Positions 1-5,249 of a stretch of DNA of 5,249 nt are shown piece by piece. Location of the stretch: contig JAEDGE010000131.1 in assembly GCA_016297675.1 (NCBI GenBank), positions 1 to 5,249 of the forward strand, given 5' to 3'. The first letter of the stretch is position 1. Each line of letters begins with the position of its first letter. Origin of the DNA: Oscillospiraceae bacterium (GTDB lineage: Bacteria > Bacillota > Clostridia > Oscillospirales > Ruminococcaceae). A program made the translations under genes and the position numbers. The notes under the pieces were generated by a model. It was not told where the DNA came from and did no database searches. It saw nothing but the letters and a program-made list of their open reading frames with translations.

Positions 1-1469
1 CTCTCCCAGTCCATCCGCAGAGCGTTCCCCTCTACGATATTCGCATAGCTTTTCAGCGGCAGAAATTCCAGACTCATCTGCATGATTGCTTCCGTTTCGT
101 GCATCATCTGGCTTTCCGCAATCCACAGTGCCGTTTTCGCAACCGTCACCGCAAAATCGTTGATTTCAATCCCGTAAAACTGCCCGATCGACACCGCAAT
201 CGGCTTCCAGTCGCCGCTGCCCCCCAGCATCATCTGTCCCTTGGTCGCTGCCATCAGGGCTTCATTTTCCAGCCGCCGCAGGGAAAGATACGTCTCCGTC
301 AGAAAATTGCCGCTCCCACAGGCTGGGTCTAAAAACTTGAGGGATGCCAGCTTTTTCCGGAACGCTTCCAGTTTGGTATTTCGAGTTTTCTCCACTTTCA
401 GTGCTTTGATGTCCGCCAGTTCTGCCTTTAAATCGTCCAAAAACAGCGGATCTATGACCTTGTGAATGTTTTCAATCGAAGTATAATGCATTCCGCCGCT
501 GCGTCTGGTTTCTGGATTCAGGGTGCTTTCAAAGACCGCTCCGAAAATCGTCGGCGAAATCTCCGACCAGTCAAAACCAGCACTCGCATCCTCTAACAGC
601 AGATGGATAATTTCTTCTGTAAACCGTGGAATTTCAATCGCCTCATCTGCAAATAATCCACCATTCACATAGGGAAATGCCGCTAACGCATCTTCCATGT
701 ACGGATCACGGTCTTCTGCTTTGGTATCCAATACACGGAATAATTCTATCAATTTTCCTCGGATTTCATTCACGGAAAACTGCTTCAGATAATCATGAAA
801 CATCCCATGACTGCCGAAAATGCCCGCATCCTCTGCATACAGGCAAAATACCAGCCGCACACACAGCATATTCAGGCTTTTCAACGTCTCCGGTGCCGTC
901 GGGTCTTTGTACTGCTTCAGGATTTCATCGTACAGCTTGCCCACCAGTTCGCCCGCTTTCAAGGAAATTTCCATTTCCTTCCTGATGTGCTCACTGCCAG
1001 TGTCTACTAAAAATTGTAAGCGGTAAGATTCCTTCGGTAAATCCTTCAGCAGAATTTGCTCCGGTTCGCTGTTGGGCTTTTCCATATCGTAAACCAGAAA
1101 TTCCGAAAAATTACAGGTAATCAGCCACCTCGGATGCATCGAACGGGGCAGGTTCGGAATATACCGTTTCGCCTGCTGTACCGGTGTCAGCATACTGCCG
1201 TCTGACTGCCGGATTGCCTTTCGCAGACTTTTCCCCAGTGTTTTCTGTTCAATCATCACCTGCGTTGCCGGTAAATAACAGTCGATGAAATTGGTGTGCT
1301 CATTTTTCACCCGTACTTCAAATTCTGCGAATTTTTCCGGCTCTTCCACGCCGTACACGTCCCGCAAAAGCGACAGCCAGAATTTTTGCGTGTCGCTTTT
1401 TTCGTCGCCTTTCCCTTTCCAGTCCGCTGCAAATTTTTTCGCTGCGGCTTTTTGTTCTGCTTCTGTCAT
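1..1469 (-). CDS. MmeI-like (type IIL) DNA methyltransferase/restriction enzyme, N-terminal 489 residues, cut by the window edge
   Basis: The protein probably methylates adenine in a specific DNA site and may also cut DNA as a single-chain restriction-modification enzyme. The visible 489 codons are open with no stop or frameshift. Near the N-terminus, D63-X10-E74-Q75-K76 fits a PD-(D/E)xK nuclease site. A helical linker follows, then G-M-H328-Y-T-S and the SAM-binding motif I D381-P-A-C-G-S-G-N-F389. Next comes G433-I-E-I-N-D438, where E435 should be the motif II acidic residue that holds the SAM ribose. The family is usually about 900 aa, so the NPPY/F catalytic motif, target recognition domain and stop lie beyond the left edge. 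The start is ATG at 1469-1467, with AAGGAG (1484-1479) nine bases upstream. A BREX PglX or a methyltransferase-only YeeA-like protein is less likely given the ExK motif. Specificity cannot be read from this part. Confidence 0.93.
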   Translation of the reverse strand, partial: MTEAEQKAAAKKFAADWKGKGDEKSDTQKFWLSLLRDVYGVEEPEKFAEFEVRVKNEHTNFIDCYLPATQVMIEQKTLGKSLRKAIRQSDGSMLTPVQQAKRYIPNLPRSMHPRWLITCNFSEFLVYDMEKPNSEPEQILLKDLPKESYRLQFLVDTGSEHIRKEMEISLKAGELVGKLYDEILKQYKDPTAPETLKSLNMLCVRLVFCLYAEDAGIFGSHGMFHDYLKQFSVNEIRGKLIELFRVLDTKAEDRDPYMEDALAAFPYVNGGLFADEAIEIPRFTEEIIHLLLEDASAGFDWSEISPTIFGAVFESTLNPETRRSGGMHYTSIENIHKVIDPLFLDDLKAELADIKALKVEKTRNTKLEAFRKKLASLKFLDPACGSGNFLTETYLSLRRLENEALMAATKGQMMLGGSGDWKPIAVSIGQFYGIEINDFAVTVAKTALWIAESQMMHETEAIMQMSLEFLPLKSYANIVEGNALRMDWE

Positions 1470-1512
1470 GCATACACGCTCCTTGCAAAAATATATAACA
1501 AGATTTTATTTT

Positions 1513-1541
1513 ATTATAGCAGAAAATCCGTCAAATTGCAA
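1513..1541 (-). promoter_or_regulatory. Sigma-A-type promoter of the methyltransferase gene
   Basis: Read on the minus strand, a -35 box TTGCAA (1541-1536) is followed by a 17-bp spacer and a perfect -10 box TATAAT (1518-1513). The -10 box is preceded by TG one base away, giving an extended -10. Transcription should start near 1506, leaving a leader of roughly 37 bases with AAGGAG before the ATG at 1469. The match is to the vegetative housekeeping consensus, which suggests constitutive expression. It does not overlap the rightward promoter. Identified by consensus only. Confidence 0.8.
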
Positions 1542-1591
1542 TCGCTTCTCTCAAATTTTCAAACAATCTGCGGAAATCCCAGTCCCATTCA

Positions 1592-1603
1592 CGCATGAAT
1601 GCG
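1592..1603. repeat. Short perfect inverted repeat over the sigma-G -35 box
   Basis: CGCAT (1592-1596) and ATGCG (1599-1603) form perfect 5-bp arms separated by GA. The left arm contains most of the proposed -35 element GCATG. The position would suit a repressor or activator site, but the repeat is short and may be chance. Confidence 0.35.
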
Positions 1604-1621
1604 GAAACCTTGTCCATACTA
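1593..1621 (+). promoter_or_regulatory. Probable sigma-G (forespore) promoter of the germination operon
   Basis: GCATG (1593-1597) fits the sigma-G -35 pattern GHATR. CATACTA (1615-1621) fits the -10 pattern CATWHTA at every position. The spacer is 17 bp, within the usual 17-18. Transcription would start near 1628, about 15 bases before the ribosome binding site of the first ger gene. Sigma-G control of germinant-receptor operons is established in Bacillus subtilis, so site and gene function agree. Sigma-F recognises related sequences and cannot be excluded. Confidence 0.75.
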
Positions 1622-1642
1622 ATGACAACATTACAGGAAAAG

Positions 1643-1647
1643 AGGAG
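1643..1647 (+). promoter_or_regulatory. Ribosome binding site that sets the TTG start of the A subunit
   Basis: AGGAG lies six bases before TTG at 1654-1656. The open frame continues upstream to 1285, but between this site and that distant ATG there is no in-frame ATG with a good Shine-Dalgarno sequence. This site therefore decides the start, and the resulting 484-aa length agrees with GerA-family proteins. Confidence 0.85.
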
Positions 1648-1653
1648 AAACCA

Positions 1654-3108
1654 TTGAACGATTTTGCAAAAGAAGCCATTTTGCCAAACCTATCCCAAAA
1701 TATCAAACGCATTCGGGAAATTGCTGACAACAGCTCGGACTTGCTGGTCAATGAATTTCTCTTGAGTGGGGTGCCAGCCGCTTTACTCTGCTGCGAAGGA
1801 ATGCTTTCCACCAGTACCATCACAGAACTCATCCTCGAACCCATTGTCAAAATCCAGCTTTCCAATCCCACTGCTGACCAACTTTTAAACCACATTCAAC
1901 AGCATCAACTGTTCTCCATTGACCGTGCTGAAGCGAAAAATTATCGAGAGTTATTCCGTTTTCTCAACTCCGGCTTTGCTGTGCTGCTGTTAGACGGTGC
2001 GAAAAAAGCATTGGTGTTCGGCGTGCAAGGCTATGACAAACGAAGTGTCTCTACACCCTCCAGTGAAAATAATATTCTGGGGGCAAAAGATGGCTTTGTG
2101 GAAGTAGTGCGTACCAATATGTCCCTTCTTCGCCGCCGCATCAAATCCCCCTTTCTCAAGTTGGAACTGCTCTGCTACGGCGATAAAAGTCAGACGGATA
2201 TTTGCCTTTGCTATCTCTATGACCGTGTTCCGAAGTCCCTCATCCGGCAAATCAAACACCAGTTAGACAGCATGAAATTGGAAACCATTCTCTCCACCGG
2301 CTACATCCGCCCCTTCTTAGAGACCAGTAGACCTTCCCTCTTCGATACCATCAGCACGACACAGCGTCCGGATGTGCTTTGTGCGAAGCTCTTAGAGGGT
2401 CGAGTTGGCATCCTGATTGACGGTACGCCCTTTGCTCTGGTGATTCCAAAGCTCTTCAACGAAAGCTTCCAGTCTATGGATGACTATTGCTATAAGCCCT
2501 ATTATGCAACCTTGATTCGCTGGCTGAAATATGCTGCCTTTCTGATTGCTCTGCTGCTGCCTGCATTATATGTTGCAGTTGCTCTGCATCATCCGGAATT
2601 GCTCAACCGTACCCTTTTGCTCATTTTAGCAGAATCCGAGGAAACTGCACCACTTTCCCTTACTACAGAAGCCATTGGGATTCTGCTTGTCTATGAAATC
2701 ATTCGAGAGGCTGGTTTGCGTCTTCCGCAGGCAGTCGGCGGTGCCGTGAGTATTGTTGCTGGTTTGATTGTGGGCGATGCCGCTGTTTCCTCTGGGCTCA
2801 TCAGTACCCCCATGCTGACCGTCACAGCAATTGCAGTCATTGCCGGCTTTGTGATTCCCGACCTGAATCCACCCGTCAGTGTCCTACGACTGCTATTTGT
2901 ACTGGCAGGCGGACTGGGTGGTCTATTCGGCATCAGTCTGTTGGGAGCAGCCGTACTATTCCACATCTGTGCGGCAGAAAATCACGGATTTCCTCTCACC
3001 ACACCGCTGGCACCGTTCCACAAAAAGGGAATGCGGGATGTACTATACCGTGCTGACTTTCCTGAGATGCAGTCCGGCAACTTTACTGTGGAGGAATACC
3101 ATGAATAA
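1654..3108 (+). CDS. gerAA: Spore germination receptor subunit A (GerA family, GerAA-like), 484 aa
   Basis: This is the A subunit of a nutrient germinant receptor in the spore inner membrane. Residues 1 to about 285 form the cytoplasmic part. It holds the family signatures around 130-170 (an S-x-x-E segment, G-A-K-D-G-F-V-E, then T-N-x-x-L-L-R-R-R-I-K) and around 239-277 (R-P-D near 240, L-L-E-G-R-V-G-I-L-I-D-G-T-P, ending F-Q-S-M-D-D-Y). Hydrophobic segments lie near 290-311, 360-380, 387-405 and 410-438. Before the second is the hallmark E-I-I-R-E-A-G-L-R-L-P (348-358), and within it G-D-A-A-V (374-378). The length matches the roughly 480 aa usual for GerAA. Translation should start at TTG 1654, just after AGGAG. 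The stop overlaps the next gene by 8 bp, so A and B are probably translationally coupled. The symbol denotes the family; which paralogue group (GerA, GerB, GerK or other) it belongs to is not assigned. Confidence 0.96.
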   Translation: MNDFAKEAILPNLSQNIKRIREIADNSSDLLVNEFLLSGVPAALLCCEGMLSTSTITELILEPIVKIQLSNPTADQLLNHIQQHQLFSIDRAEAKNYRELFRFLNSGFAVLLLDGAKKALVFGVQGYDKRSVSTPSSENNILGAKDGFVEVVRTNMSLLRRRIKSPFLKLELLCYGDKSQTDICLCYLYDRVPKSLIRQIKHQLDSMKLETILSTGYIRPFLETSRPSLFDTISTTQRPDVLCAKLLEGRVGILIDGTPFALVIPKLFNESFQSMDDYCYKPYYATLIRWLKYAAFLIALLLPALYVAVALHHPELLNRTLLLILAESEETAPLSLTTEAIGILLVYEIIREAGLRLPQAVGGAVSIVAGLIVGDAAVSSGLISTPMLTVTAIAVIAGFVIPDLNPPVSVLRLLFVLAGGLGGLFGISLLGAAVLFHICAAENHGFPLTTPLAPFHKKGMRDVLYRADFPEMQSGNFTVEEYHE

Positions 3109-4132
3109 ATTACGCCCCAGTCAAATGACCATTCTACTCACTTTGTCTACCGCCTTTTCCGTCATGTGTGCCGCATTTCCCTTTACACTGGAACAGATAC
3201 TCGGCACAGCAATTTCCATCGGCGTGCAGATACTGCTTTGTATTCCGGTATTGCTGCTCACGAAACGCAATGACAGCCTTGCTGCACACTGCACTGGACA
3301 CAAAATCCTGCCTCTGGGATTCCTGCTGTATCTGCTGATCAGTGGCGGTCGTTCCGTTGTACAGCTCTGGAATGTCTCTGACAGTCTTTCTCTTCCCTTT
3401 TCCAATGCCATGCTGGCAGCTGCCCTGATTGCAGCTGTTTGCCTTTACACATCGGCTCTTGGTATCCAAACATTAGCACGCAGCAGCACACTGGTCTTTG
3501 GCGTTCTGGTGCTCACACTGCTGGTGATGCTTGCAGGTGGCTATCAATCTATCCACTTACAGGAACTTTCCTTTTCGCCAGATGCAACCATCTGGCAGGG
3601 TTTCTTACAGCATCTGTCTCTTGCAGATGAACTACCGGTTTTGGTACTGCTGCTCAGCTTCTTAGACAAACAGCCAACCAAAAGCACATTGCGTTTTTTC
3701 GGATTATCCCTATTGATTTGGAGCTTTGTTCTGTTTTTAGGCATTACCATTTTAGGAAATTTCATGACGCATGCTCCCTACCCATTTTTCATGATTGCAA
3801 ATGTTTCCCAGCCATTTCGTACACAACGAGCAGATGCCCTGTATTTGGTAGTGTTTGTACTATTGTGTATATTACGTTTGACCTTAATGACCACGCTTTC
3901 CGCCCATTTATTGGGACAGGCATTCCCAAACCTCCGCTGTCGAAGTCTAATCTGTCTGTTGGCAATGCTCGTTTTCGCAGCCATACTCGGCATTTGGAAT
4001 ATGGCATCCGGCTGGTGGTATCTTGTGCCGATTGGATTACTGACAACAATCATACCATGGGGATTGCTCTGCTGCAAATCCAAAACGCAACAAGGAAACG
4101 ATTCCGGAAAAACAGAAGTGGTTTCTTCTTAA
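3101..4132 (+). CDS. gerAB: Spore germination receptor subunit B (GerAB-like, spore permease family), 343 aa
   Basis: This is the membrane subunit that in known receptors binds the germinant. It belongs to the spore permease branch of the APC superfamily, which has about ten membrane helices and 340-370 residues. Hydrophobic segments appear near 8-27, 36-54, 70-88, 103-124, 130-146, 176-188, 199-219, 245-268, 283-299 and 304-325. The segment F-R-T-Q-R-A-D-A-L-Y-L (239-249) matches the conserved R-x-D-A-L before the eighth helix. D176-E177 occupies the place of the usual G-F-E motif. The tail from 326 is polar and probably cytoplasmic. The start is ATG 3101, with GGAGG (3090-3094) six bases upstream, inside the end of the A gene. 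The frame is open from 2879, but that earlier part lies within gene A and lacks support. The sequence is rather diverged from Bacillus GerAB, so the ligand cannot be guessed. Confidence 0.92.
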   Translation: MNKLRPSQMTILLTLSTAFSVMCAAFPFTLEQILGTAISIGVQILLCIPVLLLTKRNDSLAAHCTGHKILPLGFLLYLLISGGRSVVQLWNVSDSLSLPFSNAMLAAALIAAVCLYTSALGIQTLARSSTLVFGVLVLTLLVMLAGGYQSIHLQELSFSPDATIWQGFLQHLSLADELPVLVLLLSFLDKQPTKSTLRFFGLSLLIWSFVLFLGITILGNFMTHAPYPFFMIANVSQPFRTQRADALYLVVFVLLCILRLTLMTTLSAHLLGQAFPNLRCRSLICLLAMLVFAAILGIWNMASGWWYLVPIGLLTTIIPWGLLCCKSKTQQGNDSGKTEVVSS

Positions 4133-4146
4133 ATTTTGCAAAATTT
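4131..4146. repeat. 16-bp perfect palindrome between the B and C genes
   Basis: AAATTTTGCAAAATTT is its own reverse complement and starts inside the TAA stop of the B gene. It could be a protein-binding site. As RNA it would form only a weak hairpin of about six A-U pairs with a TGCA loop, too weak for a terminator. The stretch is AT-rich, which raises the chance of a coincidence. Confidence 0.6.
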
Positions 4147-4177
4147 TATATCCCCATCTGCAACCAATCACCATAAG

Positions 4178-4185
4178 AAAGGAGG
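4178..4185 (+). promoter_or_regulatory. Strong ribosome binding site of the C subunit gene
   Basis: AAAGGAGG lies seven bases before ATG 4193. It is the best Shine-Dalgarno sequence in the window and fixes the start at 4193 rather than the upstream in-frame ATG at 4136. The resulting protein then begins directly with a lipoprotein signal peptide. Confidence 0.9.
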
Positions 4186-4192
4186 CATCCCT

Positions 4193-5128
4193 ATGAATCC
4201 ACTTCGCTCTTGCTTCTCTCTGCTGCTCGCCAGTACGCTTTTTCTCTCCGGATGCTCTGTTACACAAGTGAAAGACCGCTTCTATCTACAAACGATAGAA
4301 CTCTCTGATTTTCGTTATCCCAAGGTGCAGCTCCATGCATTCGCTTCCGATGAAGCGGACTACACTGGAAGCGGTTCAACTCTTCACGCTGCATTAGAGG
4401 ATGCGGAAATTCCAGCTGGTCGGGAACTATTTTTAGGACATTTAGAACTGCTCTGTTTACAGGACACGGCATTTGTCGGACAGCTTACGGAACTACTACA
4501 ATCCTATCGTCTTTCCTCCGGCTGTAAGGTCATATATACTACCCGTTCTCTGGAATCCGTCAACACGGAAAAACTCTTAGAAAATCTAAAACAGGAAGAA
4601 CAAAACGGACGATTGCCGGAAACGGACTTGCTGACCATTCTAAAAGAGCTTTCCAACTCCTCCGGCACGGTACTGCTGCCGTTCTACCTGACAAATGGTT
4701 TTTCTCTCGTATTGATTCAACCAAATGGTGTAAAAGGAACACTATCCAATGAAGCCATACAAGGTCTATGCTGGCTGCGGGGGGAGAACTATCCAGAACG
4801 AGTCAGCATTTCCGGAGAAAAACAGGCAAGCGATTTTTTTATGGAAAATGCAGCAACAAAGCTAACAGCTACGGTAGATTCTGGCGTTCCTGTCGTTACA
4901 GTTTCCATCACAATACAAGGAAAAGGCGATGCAGTTGCCCTACGAAAGCAGCTTGAAACAGCTTGTCAAGCAGCAGAAGAAGAAACGGTAAAAAAATACA
5001 GGGCAGATGTCATCGGACTGGAAGCTTGCCTGCGACAGCAATGCTATCAACTGTATGCCGAACAGGATTGGGAAGGCATTTTGCATACAGTAACATTCGT
5101 GCACGAAATTACGATTTTAACAAAATAA
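4193..5128 (+). CDS. gerAC: Spore germination receptor lipoprotein subunit C (GerAC-like, Ger(x)C family), 311 aa
   Basis: This is the lipoprotein subunit of the germinant receptor, anchored on the outer face of the spore inner membrane. Residues 1-21 form a lipoprotein signal peptide (N-P-L-R, a hydrophobic stretch, then L-S-G-C), with C21 as the lipidated residue. Ger(x)C signatures follow: G-R-E-L-F-L-G-H-L-E-L (76-86), the segment G-V-K-G-T-L-S-N-E-A-I-Q-G-L (179-192), and the C-terminal part where an amphipathic helix (about 248-268) leads into Y-R-A-D-V-I-G-L (269-276) and D-W-E (292-294). At 311 aa it is shorter than the usual 350-400 aa; the first domain after the signal peptide looks the most reduced. 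It lies 60 bp after gene B and is the last gene before the terminator. The family call is firm although sequence identity is probably low, as is usual for C subunits. Confidence 0.92.
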   Translation: MNPLRSCFSLLLASTLFLSGCSVTQVKDRFYLQTIELSDFRYPKVQLHAFASDEADYTGSGSTLHAALEDAEIPAGRELFLGHLELLCLQDTAFVGQLTELLQSYRLSSGCKVIYTTRSLESVNTEKLLENLKQEEQNGRLPETDLLTILKELSNSSGTVLLPFYLTNGFSLVLIQPNGVKGTLSNEAIQGLCWLRGENYPERVSISGEKQASDFFMENAATKLTATVDSGVPVVTVSITIQGKGDAVALRKQLETACQAAEEETVKKYRADVIGLEACLRQQCYQLYAEQDWEGILHTVTFVHEITILTK

Positions 5129-5183
5129 TATGCTATCCTTTCATCCGATTCAAACGAGAAGAACGTGCATTCCATGAAATTAC

Positions 5184-5200
5184 TTTCTATCTCATAGAAA
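5184..5200 (+). repeat. Small hairpin just before the terminator
   Basis: TTTCTAT (5184-5190) and ATAGAAA (5194-5200) are perfect 7-bp arms around a CTC loop. The hairpin ends five bases before the terminator stem. It is mostly A-U pairs. It may protect the transcript end or stack on the terminator, or be chance. Confidence 0.4.
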
Positions 5201-5205
5201 ACTGA

Positions 5206-5247
5206 AAAAACAGATCATCCTGTATGTTCACAGAATGATCTGTTTTT
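5206..5247 (+). terminator. Rho-independent terminator of the ger operon, probably bidirectional
   Basis: Arms 5206-5223 and 5230-5247 pair over 18 positions with a single C-A mismatch (5219/5234) around a 6-base loop (ATGTTC). The outer five pairs are A-T, so the right side ends in a run of five T and the left side begins with a run of A. It can therefore act for transcripts from either side. It lies 77 bases after the stop of the C subunit gene; the bases between show no gene. Confidence 0.9.
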
Positions 5248-5249
5248 GT

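Noticed and set aside
963..972. Palindrome GGAAATTTCC
   Set aside because: It lies within the methyltransferase coding sequence and is explained by the codons; no sign of a regulatory role.
626..985. Plus-strand open frame of 119 codons
   Set aside because: It is antisense to the methyltransferase gene, whose minus-strand frame carries recognised motifs. The product is rich in His, Pro and Ser and looks like a shadow translation.
1531..1557. Direct repeat TCAAATT at 1531 and 1551, 20 bp apart
   Set aside because: It is short and AT-rich, one copy partly overlaps the -35 box of the leftward promoter, and chance is sufficient to explain it.
1285..1653. In-frame upstream extension of the A subunit, starting at ATG 1285
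   Set aside because: It runs antisense through the methyltransferase gene, crosses both promoters, is unlike GerA proteins and would add 123 residues. The TTG at 1654 has a proper ribosome binding site and gives the family's length.
2691..2966. Minus-strand open frame of 91 codons inside the A subunit gene
   Set aside because: It lies opposite the most conserved GerA membrane region; the composition is that of an antisense shadow and there is no clear start signal.
2879..3100. Upstream extension of the B subunit frame
   Set aside because: It lies wholly inside the coding sequence of the A subunit. ATG 3101 has GGAGG six bases before it and gives the normal length.
4136..4192. Upstream ATG for the C subunit at 4136
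   Set aside because: It has no ribosome binding site and would put 19 polar residues before the lipoprotein signal peptide.
5168..5194. Tiny open frame after the C subunit gene, as a possible fourth (D) receptor subunit
   Set aside because: The ATG at 5174 reaches a stop after seven codons and there is no ribosome binding site. No D subunit is encoded in the window.

Overview
The window reads as chromosomal DNA of an endospore-forming Firmicute, probably a Clostridia member near the Ruminococcaceae/Oscillospiraceae. The evidence is a complete three-gene spore germinant-receptor operon, strong purine-rich ribosome binding sites, a TTG start, and promoters matching the sigma-A and forespore sigma-G consensus. 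The family-level guess is an impression from divergent protein sequences, not a measurement.

Left part, minus strand (1-1469): the first 489 residues of a large DNA methyltransferase of the MmeI-like (type IIL restriction-modification) kind. It carries an N-terminal D-X10-ExK nuclease motif and a SAM-binding DPACGSGNF motif. The gene runs off the left edge, so the catalytic NPPY/F motif and the target recognition domain are not visible.

Divergent intergenic region (1470-1653): two separate promoters. An extended -10 sigma-A-type promoter (1513-1541) fires left into the methyltransferase gene. A close match to a sigma-G promoter (GCATG, 17 bp, CATACTA; 1593-1621) fires right into the germination operon. 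A small perfect inverted repeat covers the sigma-G -35 element.

Right part, plus strand (1654-5128): a gerA-type operon in the order A-B-C. The A subunit (484 aa, TTG start) is a membrane protein with a large cytoplasmic N-terminal part. The B subunit (343 aa) is an APC-fold permease-like ligand sensor whose start overlaps the end of A by 8 bp. The C subunit (311 aa) is a compact lipoprotein. A 60-bp gap holding a 16-bp perfect palindrome separates B from C. A strong stem-loop with a T-tract (5206-5247) ends the operon.

Together A, B and C should form one germinant receptor, made in the forespore and placed in the spore inner membrane, where it senses small nutrients and triggers germination. 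The methyltransferase gene is unrelated in function and is probably an accessory neighbour. No stretch over 300 bases lacks a gene. I found no tRNA, rRNA, CRISPR array, insertion sequence or clearly new system; the points worth checking are regulatory and subunit-level.
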